Positions 46,991 through 60,245 of a stretch of 64,000 nucleotides of DNA are shown in pieces. The position numbers were made by a program, and so were the translations under genes. Below the pieces are notes generated by a model, which saw only the letters and a program-made list of their open reading frames with translations, made no database searches and had not been told where the DNA came from. Source of the DNA: Stichopus chloronotus (lineage: Eukaryota > Echinodermata > Holothuroidea > Aspidochirotida > Stichopodidae). The DNA lies in contig CM037840.1 of NCBI GenBank assembly GCA_021234535.1, forward strand, positions 17,067,415 to 17,131,414, in the 5' to 3' direction. Each line of letters begins with the position of its first letter. Position 1 is the first letter of the stretch.

Positions 46991-49065
46991 GGATTGCTTG
47001 GCCTACAGTTCTTATCGGTTGGCCTACAGTTTTTAATAGAGGGCCAAATAGTTTGGCAGTAACATATTATCATTTGGCATGCAGCACTTGAAGTTGGCCG
47101 CACTGTTTAGTCAAGAAATACTGTAATACCAGGGTAGGTAGTTGCCTGGTAATAACAGGGAGGTGCGCTGCTTTTTGGACTTCTGGCATATATTAATGGA
47201 AATGAATGCATGTTCACGTTTCAGAATATATTGTGAAAACCACAAAAAATATAGCTAGTATCGTTTCCTGTTTTTTTGATGCACAAGAACTTCTTTTAAG
47301 ACATACCAACATTGTCTCTTCGATAACCTTAAAGAAAATATGAAGACAACATTAAATTTGGTATCAAAGATTATTATGTGGCAAACCTAATGCCACTGTC
47401 CTCATAAGGACATGTGAGCATGCATGAATTGTAAATTGGAATTGATTAATTAAATATACCACGGGTTATTAGTTTTATAAAATGAACTAAATTATTGATC
47501 ATTTGGATCAAATACCCTTGAGCGTGCATAAACTGTGATTGCTTAATTGAATGAATCAAATTGTAACTGAACCACCTCTGTTCAAATTGGTCCCTGTTAT
47601 CTGACATAATTTATCACAGTTGACTGCCAGTAGAAACCACAATGCCCAGAATAAATCAAAAGCCGTGTTCCCATTTGAGTTAGCGCAGTGGATCATGGTT
47701 TTATTGCTTCGAGTGGTGTCGAATAACTTGATCCAGAACCGCGTTCCCATTTGAGTGATCGCGGTAGATCAACATGTTATATGAACACATTGCGTAAGCA
47801 CGAAAGGTCACCAACGTTTACAAGTCGGATATCGCACACTAGCACTGTATCACAAAAATGTACATGTGCGCGTGTTGCTAACTGCATGCACACTACAACA
47901 GCAGCATAGTATTGGTCATATCATAATCTTGCAGCTTAGCACTAACTTTGGGCCCACTCCATGACGTACTGAGGAGCGTGAGGTATTAACACATGTCAAT
48001 AACGTCATTTGTTTTTTAATATGGAGGTAAACATTGCTGGTTTGGCAAGTTTGCTGGTGCTTCTATCTCAGTTAAGAGTTTACTACATCGAAGGCAGTTG
48101 ACCACTTGACGAATGTTGCAACTTGTTGCAATAAACTGCCATTCGGCAGTTTATATACACTTCATATCAGTGGTTCAATTTATCGGTAACAGAACAGATG
48201 TAAGAAGAAATTGTTTTAAAAAGCAACATACCAAAAATAAGTCAACGAACAGACCAAAATTCTAAAAAAAAGGAAAAAAAAAAAGAAATATCGAGTTGTG
48301 TTGTCAAAAGTTGTGTATGCTCACAATATGCCCACATGTGCACTGTGATCGACCCACCTGTTACATAGGGCTATACTGCACACATTCCTGTGGTCACATG
48401 CTTACTTTTGTTAATCTTTTGATCTACTCTTGCTTGCTCACCCCTGCTAATAACTCTTCTTGTCATTTCTGTGTCTGATACTTTGCAGTCTTCTTTAAAC
48501 AAGTGTGGAAAATCTGAAAAAACCTAACCAATGGTTGTGATCGATAAGGAACAAAGCCAACAGCAGATATCAAGTATAAACACATACAGGGATCATGCCA
48601 GTGTATACGCGGTGTTTATGCAGTGTTTTCTTGTCTTCGAGAGTGTACTTGTTTATACTTGTTTCCACATTGCTATGCATATTTCGATGCGTATAAATGT
48701 CCAGTTATACGAAAGCTGTACTGTATGTTGAAATCTACTGATTATAAAAGAAAAACTAGTAGGTGTTTATGATTTTGGTGAATGGTCATTTGACCCTGTC
48801 ATACATTTTATTTCTTTCTTAAAGGTTTAATTTATTAAGTTGATCATCCTATTAATAACAGTGTTGTGTTGTAAATTGTAACAGTGATTAAAGAAAGAAT
48901 GAAAATACCATACATGTTAGCTTCTATCTGTCTTGCATTATAAACCTTGGCTTGGCTATTGGGCAGTTAAAAAGAGAAGAAAAGGAGTTACATGTGTCTT
49001 AAGTATCTTATTTTCATAACAGGCAGTGAAAAGGTATTTTGGTTTTGATGCTTACATGTTGTTAT
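46991..49065. other. Intron with a short duplicated palindromic motif
   Basis: No gene. At 47,663-47,697 and 47,739-47,773 the text CGTGTTCCCATTTGAGT or CGCGTTCCCATTTGAGT, followed by GATCA, is duplicated 76 bp apart. The second copy lies inside a symmetrical arrangement TTGATC, CCGCG, CGCGG, GATCAA. A-rich runs at 48,265-48,290. Confidence 0.45.
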
Positions 49066-49069
49066 TGAC

Positions 49070-50245
49070 TCCTTGTTGAAGGCAGGGTAGGAATCTATGT
49101 GGTCATGATGGCATGTGTGTGCATATGTGTGTGTGTGTGCATATGTGATGCTTTGGCTTGTTAACATGATATCTCAAGAAGGGAATGGTGCCTTTACTTA
49201 AAGTTTGTGTGCAGGTAGTGCAACTGAATGTTGCTGAAACTTCATACTTATCAGATTTGTAGCCCTTGATGAAAAGAAGATTTCTGTCATTTTTATAGCG
49301 ATCAAAGGTCATGTGAGGTCAATAGAGGTCATAGTTTAAAAACCTTGTGAATGCAATAAATGTCAATTTCAAAGGTCATTTGAGGTCATTAGAGCTTAAA
49401 GTATTAAAACTTATTTAGGGATTTATCGTAGGAACTAGATGTCGCTGGAACTTCATACTTGTCACAGTGGTAGCCCTCGATGAGTAGATAATTGCTGTAA
49501 TTTTTTGTAGAGGTCAAAGTTCAATAGAGGTCAATAGAGGTTATAGTCTGAAAATCTATGAAGGAAAATATCTTTGCAACTGAATGTTGTCAAAACTTCA
49601 AACAGTTAACATAGTTAAGTCGTAATAAGTGGATGATCTCTTTCGTATTTTGTGGAGGTCAAATATCATGTGAGGTCAATAGAGGTCATAGCTTGAAACC
49701 TTTTAAGTACAATATGTAAGGGAAAGTTGCTGTGCATGCAAACTTGACTTCTAGGATGTCTATTGTGAGTTGATGATCCTTATTATTTTTCACGAAGGTC
49801 AAAGGTCATTAGAGGTCACCAGAGGATAAAGTCTGAAAATCTATCAACGTTAGGTATCTCAGCAGTGGAATGTTGTTGGACCTTCAAATGTACTGTGTTG
49901 GTAGTCCATTGTAAGTAAATGATCCCTAGTACAATTTTCATGGAGATCGAAGTTCATTTGAGGTTACTAGAGATTGAAGTATGAAAAAGTAGGGAACCTA
50001 CGGAATCTCTGCCACCAAATGTTGCTGGATCTGTAAGCTGTTAACATTGATAGACCTTGATGAGCAGATGAGCTCTGTCATTTTTTATGGAGGTCAAAGG
50101 TCATTTTAAAGTCACTCTAGATAATAGTCTGTAAACTTGTGGACATTGTATCCCACAAAGAGTAAGGTGTTAGAACTTCAAAATTGGTGTGTATTGTCCT
50201 TTGTTTTCTATCAATTTTGGCAAGGTATCTCAAAGTCATTCAACT
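49070..50245. repeat. Family A array (intron)
   Basis: The left end is CTCCTTGTTGAAGGCAGGG then TAGGAATCTATGTGG, followed by a TG tract and about seven diverged units. Perfect AGGTCAAAGGTCA words occur at about 49,796 and 50,092. The right-end-like text GGCAAGGTATCTCAAAGTC is at about 50,218. Confidence 0.88.
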
Positions 50246-51309
50246 TACGGTTTTATCAGGAGTCAGTGAAGGAAAATGCAACTCATGAATGATATGGTCG
50301 TGTACTGTAGGATTTGTAAACTTTCATCTGCACTAAGTTTCATGTTATCATTTGGTATCATCAAATTTGGCCTCCAAACGGATTGAAAGATTGTCAAATG
50401 TGCCACTGCTTGTGTGTTTCAAGTGACCCTAAAAGGAGTAAAGGAATAAAGGAGTTACAAACATGTTATTTCAAGCATTTGAAAATTTAGTGTAGGGAAC
50501 TAAACATCTCAAATTCTCTTTACAGTTGATAAGATCTGCCTGTATATCTGCCCATGTATCTGCCTGTATATGTTAAGATAGTGTGTGACATGTAGTTAAG
50601 AAGCCATCTCCTTTAGAATCAGGTGAAAGACCATCTTAGCTTTACATGTCAAATTGTGTAATTTTGTACACATGATGTCTCACTAGGGATGACTGACCAT
50701 ACAGGTACAGTATGTTCCATTGTGTAAGCTTCTTTTAAGTTGTGTAGACACTGTTTAGACTCTAGATGGAAAGCTTAGTCTGATATCATTTGTGACTTTT
50801 GATGGACCACTTTGTTTTTAAGAATGCTACTGTTTTTGGTTTAGTTCAAAATTCATTTTTGAGGTTCTAATACAGAAAAGATTGGAACATGAAGCTATTG
50901 TACTAGTGATGCCTGGCCATTTGAGGTCAAAATAGTTGAATGTCTGAAAATTTTTAGATGAAAGTCATGGATAAAGCAGCTGCTTTAGACAAATAACATT
51001 TGGGCTTTTTATGCTGGTATGTGTTCTTGTTTAAAAGCTTAAAGATTATTTAAAGATTGTATACTTAACATTCTTAAAGGAAAAGTAAAGAAAACATTGT
51101 TTTTATCTAAGATTTGCACTTATTTAGATAAAGTTTATTAGCACTCTGGGAATAGCAGCATATCTGTGGAGAGAAATAGGTCTTATTTTGGAGCAGTTTG
51201 GAGTGAAATTACTAGCATGTGCCATGTGGTGTGCACCACTGCTGTATTCAGATATATGTAATAAGTTAACAATAACCATTTTTACCACATGTAATGGTTT
51301 CCTTTACAG
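50246..51309. other. Intron, nothing recognised
   Basis: AT-rich. A short duplication of ATCTGCCTGTATAT near 50,535-50,570 is the only pattern seen. Confidence 0.4.
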
Positions 51310-51486
51310 AGGCATGAGCCCCATAAAAGCAGAAACTAAGTTTCTTGAAAAAGTCCAGCGGTTAGAAATGTATGGTGTAGATCTTCACATGGTGACTGGA
51401 CAAGATGGTAAGGTGTATTACCTTGGTCTTACTCCCACTGGCATCAGCATTTATCAAAACAAGACAAGGATTGCTCACTATTTCTG
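51310..51486 (+). CDS. FERM gene exon: end of F2 and start of F3
   Basis: This 177-bp exon lies between CCTTTACAG and GTAAGAAC. It completes the Arg codon and encodes GMSPIKAETKFLEKVQRLEM, YGVDLHMVTGQDGKVYYLGL and TPTGISIYQNKTRIAHYF, then two bases (TG) of an expected Trp codon. MYGVDLH and LGLTPTGI mark the F2-F3 linker and first F3 (PTB/PH-like) strands. The next exon should begin with G and encode about PK-(I/V)-x-K. No such exon was seen in the 12.5 kb that follow, so a large intron is likely. Confidence 0.95.
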
Positions 51487-51654
51487 GTAAGAACAGAACT
51501 ATTCCAGTGTTTTTACTTCTACTGTCTGCTAGTGAGTGCCAATCTAGCATTGCAAGTTTCCTTGTTTTTACTGCATATAATTTTAAACAGATCATAGTAT
51601 TTTTCTCTATTATGCCTGATGAAAAATAGCCACATACAGACTTTGCCTTCTTAG

Positions 51655-52615
51655 TTTCGATGGTAATCGTAACTTTGTAATCATGCATACGTGGGTGTGA
51701 GTGCGTGTGTATGTGTGTGTATGTTTGTGACGCTCTACCTTGTTAACACAGTAGCTCAAGAGGGGAAGCTTTGACCAGTCTGATATTTATTTTTTTAGGT
51801 GTACCACATTGAATGAAAGAACCATATTGTTTTTGGTGGAGGTCAAAAGTCATTTGGGGTCAACAGGGGTCAAAATTTGATAACCTTGTAAACACAATAT
51901 CTCAAGGAAGGAAATTTTGACAGATCTCTTACTTAGTATGTAGGTGTACCATATTGAGTAGAAGGACCCTACTATTTTTGGTGTCAACAGGGGTCAAATT
52001 GTGAAAACCTTGTAAACACAATACTTCAAGTAAGGAAGCTTCAACAGTTTCACGTTTAGTATATAGGTCTACCCCATTGAGTAGAAGAACTCCTTTGTTT
52101 TTGTGGAGGTGAAAGGTCATTTGGGGTCAACAGGGGTCACAATGTGAAAAACTTGTAAACATGATATCTCATGAAGGGAAACTTGGACAGATCTCATATT
52201 AAGTATGTAGGTGTGCCAAATTGATTAGAAGAACCTTACAGTTTATATGAAAACATTGTAAACACAATATCTCAAGAAGGGAAGCTTGAACAGATCTCCT
52301 ACTTGCTGTATTTGGTATGTGGCTGTACCACCTTGAGAAGAACCGTTATTTTTTGGTGGAAGTCAAAAGTTCATCTGGGGTCAGCCTGTGAAAACCTTGT
52401 AAACAGGATATCTCAAGAAGGGATAGTTCTCACATTTATTGTGTAGGTGTACCACATTGAGCAGAAGGACTCTATAGTTTTTGGTGGAGGTCAAAGGTCA
52501 TGTGGATTCAAAACTGTTAAAATTGTGACAACCCAGTAAACATGAAATTTCAAGGAGGAAAGCTTGGAACTACAATCCCATATGTTATGTATTTTTGTAT
52601 CCCTTTGCAAAGAAG
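51655..52615. repeat. Family A array (downstream of last exon)
   Basis: The leader GGTAATCGTAACTTTGTAAT and TGCATACGTG is related to that at 43,995. A GT-rich run and about six units with GTAAACACAATATCTCAAG follow. A perfect AGGTCAAAGGTCA lies at about 52,488. Confidence 0.88.
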
Positions 52616-54538
52616 ACAATCCTCGTTTAAGGCCTTTTGAAATGGTCGTATTTCTCTCCTTTTTTTGTGGTATACCTCTCCACTAAGCTCAGTTGGTATC
52701 CTGGAGAGGCTGTTATCGGTACATAGGTGAGATAATACAGATATATAGTTGTATACAGAAATTTAAGACCACAAAATTTTGCAGAACTGGTGCACACAGT
52801 TTTGCCAAAGGCGTTGCTCATCATAGTACCTAGGGATTGCTAAAATTTGTGGTAATAATCAATTGTAAATGTTAATATTTATCACATTGTCGACCTTTCT
52901 TTGTTGCAGAAAACATGCTTAAAATTTCATTTTAGTTACACTGCAACTGATGGCTATTTTTAAGAAGCATTACTTCTAAATACTTGTGCAGGTTTTTTCT
53001 TTCCAATAAATTTGAAATGTTCATTAGTATGTTCATAGCATGCAATTTGCAAGAATAAACAACTCCTTGACCCTGCTACAATACAGTCTACATTTTAGGG
53101 AAGAAAATGCACCTGCAGGTTTCTCTCACATTGAAAACATTTTTCGGTGAAAAACATTGTGGCAAATTTCCAACAGCATTACTCTTAGATGTAGTGAACA
53201 AGCTGCAACCTGTGAAGCAGCGAGCTTTCCTCTAATAAATATCATGCCTCCCCAAAACAACATCAGTGTGGTACAGTCTGACAAACTCAATATGAAGAAT
53301 GTGTAAAAGTTAAAGTTCCAAAGTCACACAAGATTGGAGGATTTGGAGTGTACCATTTAAATAGGTCACAAACAAGTTCAAACATTAAACCATATCGGTA
53401 CATTCAGACTGTGCACATTAACGTGGTAGAGGGCAAAGTTTGTATCCTAACAGTACCTAAGTTGGAAGGGAATACCCTGTCGATATTGAACTCTATTCTC
53501 TGCATTGGTATTTCGTATGGGTATATATTGTTTGTATCTTTTCTAGATTATATTGTTTCCTATAGGTAACCTTACTACTTCATCAGTATGAACACTGCTC
53601 GGTGTACTATGAGTAGGTTAAGCTATCAGTAAGGTTGGATTGGCAGTGTGCGCTATTAATATGTGTTAACAGCGTTCACATGGAACTGTGAGCATGAGAT
53701 GGTTTAACTCTTGTAGGAAGGTTATGAGGTGCAGGGAGAATCTGCCATAGGACTGTTCTATTTTTGAACCCCAAGGAGAAGGAATTGACACTGCATTGCT
53801 GCAACAAACATAGGGCATTTTTTTTTTGGTTTATCAATCAGTGACAATAATACCAACAATATGGCATGCCGATATTTTCAGTAGCTTTATTTTACGTACA
53901 GACTTTAACTATATATCGGTATGAGTTGAAAGAATCTGTCTGTATCGGTATGAAAATGCATGATTCAAATTCATAAATACTGATAATACTGACTATAGCA
54001 GTATACTGACAGAGTTTGCTCTCCACTAGACAAAAAAAGAAGTGTCTGTGATGTATGCTTTTATGTAGCTCATCTGTGAAGTGAGGTATTTTGAATGAAT
54101 TAGAGGTTTCAAAATAGTCAAATAGGTCATGTAGAAAAAAAAGTTTGTATTTTTGACACATGTCCAGGCCAAACATTTCAAGAGTACATTTTGAAGAAAC
54201 AAAGTTTGTGCTTGCAGTCCAGAGGAGATCAGTAAGTATAATTTACTTAATTCAGTTATTGCCAGACTGTCTGAAATGTTAAAGGTATAAGTTTTAGTGT
54301 TTGAAATGAAAAAAAAAAAACTGTTTCCAACTTCTAGGAGACACATTTACTTGACATGGAATATCAATGACCTATCAATCAAAGATGTTACTGTTGTGGT
54401 GGCTGAAAATCTAGTGTGAAAGGGAATGAGTTGAGAATTAGCCATTTAATTTATGAGTACATGCTAGATTTGTATAAGACATATTGATGTTTGTGCAACT
54501 CCCACTTATAAAATATCTATTAAAGCCATTGGAGCTCC
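52616..54538. other. No gene recognised
   Basis: CCTCTCCA-CTAAGCTCAGTTGGTATCC-TGGAGAGG at 52,675-52,709 makes an 8-bp stem around an A-box-like word, possibly a SINE remnant. The rest is AT-rich without a supported feature. Confidence 0.3.
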
Positions 54539-55361
54539 TTAAAGGAATTCTCCACCAACAAGAAAACTTCACATAATGTATGAGATTCTTTACCATTCTA
54601 TCAGTTAAACATAACAATTTTACCAGAGGAAGCTTCCTTAGATGTGAAATAACGCTTTGAAAGTTGGTCTTCAGCACGAGCCTGAAAATGTGTGATGTAG
54701 AATCGACAAAAATTGATTTCCATTTTTTGCGCTCTTCCTGTTTCTAGTAAGGTCTTGGATGCAAAAACTTTTTCATTCATAGATTATGGAAACCCTGTGA
54801 ATGTTTACTTTCAGAAATATACTTTCAGTAAGATACATCCCATAAGATACTAACATACTAGGCACATGAAACCAGAGGAGCTGTTATTGTGATGGACATA
54901 AAATTTAATTGCTGCTGATACTGTAAGACCCACCAGACCAAGGGCAGGTAAGCTGTGTTATTAGCTTAAAGGTATTTCTATTCTTTATTCGTCGGTACCA
55001 GTTCAATATCATTCACAGACCAACGTCATTTAAGCAATGAGGTAGCTCCGAACAATGCTTTCGAAGGTAGTTCTGTGTCACTCCCTGGTGAAACGAAGGT
55101 TTTATCACCAAATAAGAGATCAGAACAGTACTGTAACTCACAGCTTGAGCTAAAAATCAAGGGCAATGTTCAATCTAGATTTGTCAGTACTACATCATAA
55201 CCGATTGATTTCTAGCAACAGGCTCGTACCTCAAATTATTTACTACAATAATTTATTTTGCGAATTCTTTGAGATATTTCCTGAAAATGAGAACGATGAC
55301 TTGTCTACAATGTTTGCATCTTTTAAGAGACATAAGAAGCGATGGTGGAGAATTCCTTTAA
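54539..55361. mobile_element. TTAA-flanked inverted-repeat element, 0.8 kb
   Basis: TTAA (54,539-54,542) is followed by AGGAATTCTCCACCA, and TGGTGGAGAATTCCT (55,343-55,357) is followed by TTAA (55,358-55,361). The 15-bp terminal repeats are perfect; counting TTAA and one extra base each side the match is 20 bases. TTAA duplication is typical of piggyBac-type transposition. No transposase frame is inside, so this would be a non-autonomous (MITE-like) copy. The terminal sequence does not begin with the CCC common in piggyBac elements. Confidence 0.75.
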
Positions 55362-58300
55362 GTTTCTCTTAGTAACTATTAATTAAGCTAGTTCAAAGTT
55401 AAGTTGATGTTTGGTTACTTGAGAAGTACCTTTTGCAAATAAGAGTGACAACTCTACTACATTTTGGAGTCTCTAGGATAACTTCTGTAAGGCACAAATA
55501 GTGAGCACATATGAGATTTCAAGTCTTGCATTCAAATTATGTCTTTAAAATAGTCATATTGACTCAGTTGGTTGCAAGGGTGCAAGCTGAAACAATTAAC
55601 TTGCTGATTGTGTTTCTTGAGGAATGGTATGTTAAGAGTTATGGCAAGCTGTCAGTACAGCAGTATGTATCATGCATATTGTTATATTTTTATATCAATT
55701 CCTCTGGGAATTTCCTGTGCAGCACGGTACTTCAGATCAAACATATGGTTAAGTTGGCTATCCTTTTACTAGAGAGCAGTGTTTTACCATGGCCGCTCCA
55801 TAAATTTTGGTTTGCCAAAGTTACTGGTTCCAAGGGTAAATGACAGAGAAATTTGTTTTCTTTCGATTTCTGTTCTTTCTCCCGACAGCAGCATAAAACT
55901 ATGTTGGACTTACGAGGTTGAAAGTGAAATGTTAAGAAAAATCCATCCTCAAATACCCCTATTGGAAAAACAGTGTAGAACCTCCCTTCAGAAAGCGTGT
56001 GAAAGATACTTTCTTTGAAAGCTCAAATTTTTATTGAACACTCATCAGCAGCTCCAGTTCAAATGGTTTTAGGAAGGAAATCTCGTCATCTTTTACCTGA
56101 TGTTAAATGTATTTTAATTGGTAGCCTCTTTCAATCGGACTAGGCACTATCCAGTCACTGTCCTACTTTATGTACACATAATACACAGGCAATGCGTACA
56201 GTGCACGTCGCCTCATGTAGTCCTGTTGTAGCCTGCAGACTGCAGTCATTAAGGTACACCCAAAGCAAAAGTAACAAATCCCAAGTAGCCTAACCAAGTT
56301 CTCTTTTTGGACTAGAGCTTGAAAACTGTTTGACCCTGTTTCAAGAAAAGTTATTCCATGGAATGAATTATTGATTGTTGGAACAAGTAAGTACCATTTC
56401 ATGTGTCTTAGGTACTTCTAGTCATGTAGAAATAAGTAAAATAAAATGTCTTGTGCAGGGCATTTATGTGTCGTAAACACAAGGGGTTAGCTAAGGATGA
56501 TTCCATTTTGTATGATAGGGATATATTATGTGTATCTTTTTGGCAATTGTACTACAGTCTGACAGTACTAGGCCTAAGCCTTCTTTGATTCATGCAGTTT
56601 CTTGCTGTGTGGGTCGTGGTGCATGATTTGGACTATTTTTTTTTACGTTCTTGAGGACAAAAGTGAACTAAAATGCAGTCTTGACTTCTTGTCAACTTGT
56701 AAGTTCCATGGCATGAATAAGTATAAGTTAATTAGGACCAAACTGTACCACATTCCTATAGGCCTAGCCTATTTCTAACCTGTTAACTGCAAGCTAGCCT
56801 AAGTAATTGAGGGGTGGGGGAGCGGGCAGTGTGCCATGTACTTAGCAGGTCCAGACCTAACTGTTTTTTCTCAGCTCTAGACTAGGGCCGTGTTGTTTAT
56901 TTCCCAAATGTGCAGGTGAAGGAGGCACACCATTATGGTACATTGTTATAATATTTTAGACTATTTTACTTTTTTTGCTTAATGCCAATTATTGAATTTG
57001 TAATGTTAGTGGGTGTAAGTGAAGTCTGTCAGTGCCTCGAGAGCTTGAGTTTTTCAGTGATACTCAGTGCGCGCAAACATAGTGGAACATACATTATGTA
57101 TGGCATGATTTAAGTGACCTTATCATGTTATCACATGCTATGCAAAGTGGCTGCCATAGTTCCTTGAAGTAGACCTATGCTGCTGAGTGTACACTTAATG
57201 TCGGTCTAAGCCTTGCATCTGTCACTAGGTAGAAAATGTATGGAACATAGACGTCATGCAGCACTTGTCAAGTGGCCTCTCATGTTATCTCCAGGCAGTG
57301 CATTAATTCACCTTGTCTATTGTTATGATCCTCTAGCCAAAAGTATAGGCTGCATTTGACAATTAGTTTAGCTTCTAGATGGCAAACTTAATGGATATGT
57401 TAGTAACATCATTGGGAACCAGCACTAAAATTGTTTAATGTAAACAGTGCTGCTGTGAAGTGTATGATGTGTTTTGTGTTTTGGTAACTACCATATATTT
57501 TCTGGGAAGGAGAACATGGATCACCATCTTGGGTAGGGTCTAAAGGGAGTGGGTGTTTTGCAGTTTCAACAGTCGCTGGATGCAAAATGGTGCAAAATGT
57601 GTTGATGTAGCCAAAGTTTCTTTCACCTGTAAGAAGTACAGAATCTCTTTGCAGTCTTTGGATTTGAAAGTCAAATTGTAAAAGCCTCCCCAACAACAAA
57701 CACTTTGGCATACTGAAAATGTTACACTGGTGGACTAGCTCTGTAGTGAGAGCTCTGGATTTCTGGTCGTTAGTGCTTGAATTCAAACCTTCAACAATCT
57801 AAAGCCTCTATGTTGTGCTGGTGGACAAAGTACATCACTCATGATTGTCCCTTTTCACCTACATGCTAATTGGTTATTGAGGAGGTGCTCAGACCTGTGT
57901 CTACTTTTCTTCTTCCATGAAAACAAAATCAAATTGTAAGGGGAAGTTGTGTCAAAAGTTCCTTATTTTAAGACCTAGACCCATACAAAAGTAACCAAAC
58001 TGAACCACTAAGTACTGTTTTTCATTACTTGCAACAATTTGAATGGTTACCATTTTAAGTTAAAGACTGAAGAAACAGCAATTAAAGAAATCAGACATTC
58101 CACTGAGGTTTAGCCCTTTGTTTGATTCTTTTGTGATATCACATCATGAAGTAACTTAATCGGTGTTGCGACATTGGGGTAAGAGTACATATCGATGATA
58201 CCACTATTATTGTGGCTGCCCCAGTAGAGAGCAGCTCAGCCCTCATTCCAAAAATGTTATTAACTTGTTGACAAGGGTCATCTCATTAACAATTGAACAG

Positions 58301-59005
58301 TTTGTAATTGAAAAATTTGCATGGATAGAGTGTAAGAACTTTTCTTTCTGGCCAACTGATTATTCACTGTACATTCTGTAATTGCATTACTCAAAAGACT
58401 GAGTAGTTTCTCTGTTGCAGAATAAAACAGAAAAGGGATCAGCATGTAACTTTGAAGTGACACTCTTGTTCTCTTAGTTATCCCTTATCATGACTTAAGT
58501 TACAGTACAACTGAAGTTAGTTGATAGCGTATGGAGCAGTATTTTCAAAGTCAGCCAACTTTGCCCTAACATTAAGGGATGGGGCCTTCCGCCATCCCAA
58601 GGATATTGCCTTTAATTCTGATGTAATGTATGAAAGCAAAATGGCATTAAATGCGTGCTTTCTGTCTAGTGAAGTTGATTGTGCAGGTAGAAAGCTAACA
58701 AAGCCTTGTCTGTAAATTAACTGAATCTTGTTTCATGTGTCCCATTTTCAGATGTCAAATGAAGTTTGAGGACTCTTCCAACTGATTTGTGTTATGTCTG
58801 GTTGCATAATGGTTCACCTTGGAAGCTTGATTCAAGATCAAGGAAAACTAAGAAGACTTGATCAACTAAACTCTTTGAGGTGACTGTATTAGATCAAAGG
58901 CTGACTGATGGAGTACATGAAGTAAAAGTTCATTGGCGCTAAGAGAATAAAATTGTAGATATCCCACTTCAAGCATTTACAAGCAGTAAAAAAGACTTTA
59001 ATTTC
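55362..59005. other. No gene recognised
   Basis: AT-rich sequence with short unrelated open frames. No splice-flanked FERM F3 exon was found. No repeat shared with the rest of the window. Confidence 0.4.
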
Positions 59006-59009
59006 AATG

Positions 59010-60245
59010 AAGCCATAACCTTTATAATCATGTGGCAGTGTGTGTGTGTGTGTGTCTGCATTGTGAAAACAATGTAGACACAATATCTCAAGGAGGTAAG
59101 CTTGGTCAGATTTCATATTTGCCATGTAGTTGTGACACATCAAGTACTAGAACCCTATTGCTTTTGGTAGAAGTCAAAGGTCATTTGGGGTCAACAGGGG
59201 TTAAATTGTAAAACGCTTGTAAACATGATATCTCAAGAAAGGAAGTTTGAACAAATGTCGTCTTTAGTATGTCAGTGTACCACACTGAGTGCAAGATCTC
59301 TACTGATTTTGGTGGAGGTTGAAGGTCATTTGAGGACAACAGGGTTCAGATTGTGAAAAAATTGTAAACACAATATCTCAAGAAGGGAAGCTTGGACAGA
59401 TTTCATATTTAGTGGGTAGTTGTGACACATCAAGTACAAAAACCCTATCACTTTTGGTAGAGGTCAAAGGTCATTTGGGGTCAACAGGGGTTAAATTGTA
59501 AAACGCTTGTAAACATGATATCTCAAGAAAGGAAGCTTGGACAAATGTGGTCTTTAGTATGTCAGTGTACCACACTGAGTGCAACATCTCTACTGATTTT
59601 GGTGGAGGTTGAAGGTCATTTGAGGACAACAGGGTTCAGATTGTGAAAAAATTATAAACACAATATCTCAAGAAGGGAAGCTTGAACAGATTTCATATTT
59701 AGTGGGTAGTTGTGACACATCAAGTACAAAAACCCTATCACTTTTGGTAGAGGTCAAAGGTTATTTGGGGTCAACAAGGGTCAAATTGTAAAAACCTTGT
59801 AGACACAACATCTCAAAAAGGGAAGCTTGGACAAATGTCATATGTGGTATGTCAGTGTACCACACTGAGTGCAAGATCCCAATTGATTTTGGTGGAGGTT
59901 GAAGGTTATTTGAGGTCAACAGGGTTCAAAATGTGAGAACCTTGTAGACACCACATCTCAAGAAGGGAAGCTTGGCTAAATTGCATATATGGTATGTCAG
60001 TGTACCACACTGACTGGAAGATCCCTATTGATTTTGGTGGAAGTTGAAGGTCATTTGGGGTCAACAGGGGTTAGATTGTGGAAACCTCGTAAGCACAACA
60101 TCTCAAGACGGGGAGCTTGGACAAATGTCATATATGGTATGCAGGTGTATCTTATAGAGTGCAAGAAGCCTTTTGAGTTTAATAAAGATCAAAGGACATT
60201 TGAAGTCAACAGGGCCACATTATGGAATTCTCTGTAAACATCATA
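59010..60245. repeat. Family A array with 290-bp higher-order repeat
   Basis: A TG tract at 59,037-59,055 is followed by about eight units. The word TTAAATTGTAAAACGCTTGT occurs at 59,201 and 59,491, and text over the whole 290-bp interval is almost identical between the two, so two adjacent units were duplicated together recently. In many units here the DR1 is altered (GTTGAAGGTCA). Confidence 0.93.

Larger units (their letters stand above)
19763..51486 (+). other. FERM-domain gene, EPB41L4A-like (partial, six exons visible)
   Basis: Six exons with GT-AG borders join into one uninterrupted 229-residue frame. It reads as a FERM domain: the F1 lobe (about residues 1-80), F2 (about 85-185) and the start of F3 (from about 195). 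Band 4.1 superfamily proteins bind membrane phosphoinositides and the tails of membrane proteins and link them to cortical actin. The stretches [18 protein letters not shown] and [13 protein letters not shown] match EPB41L4A better than 4.1R, PTPN4 or FARP as I recall those families; the F2 end (FIPNQSEDFE) also resembles PTPN4. The first coding exon is missing: the first visible exon starts on the third base of a codon. The rest of F3 and any C-terminal tail were not found before 64,000. Introns are about 4.7, 5.5, 9.6, 2.4 and 8.9 kb. FERM identity is very likely; the exact paralogue is less certain, with EPB41L4B and EPB41L5 as alternatives. Confidence 0.9.
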
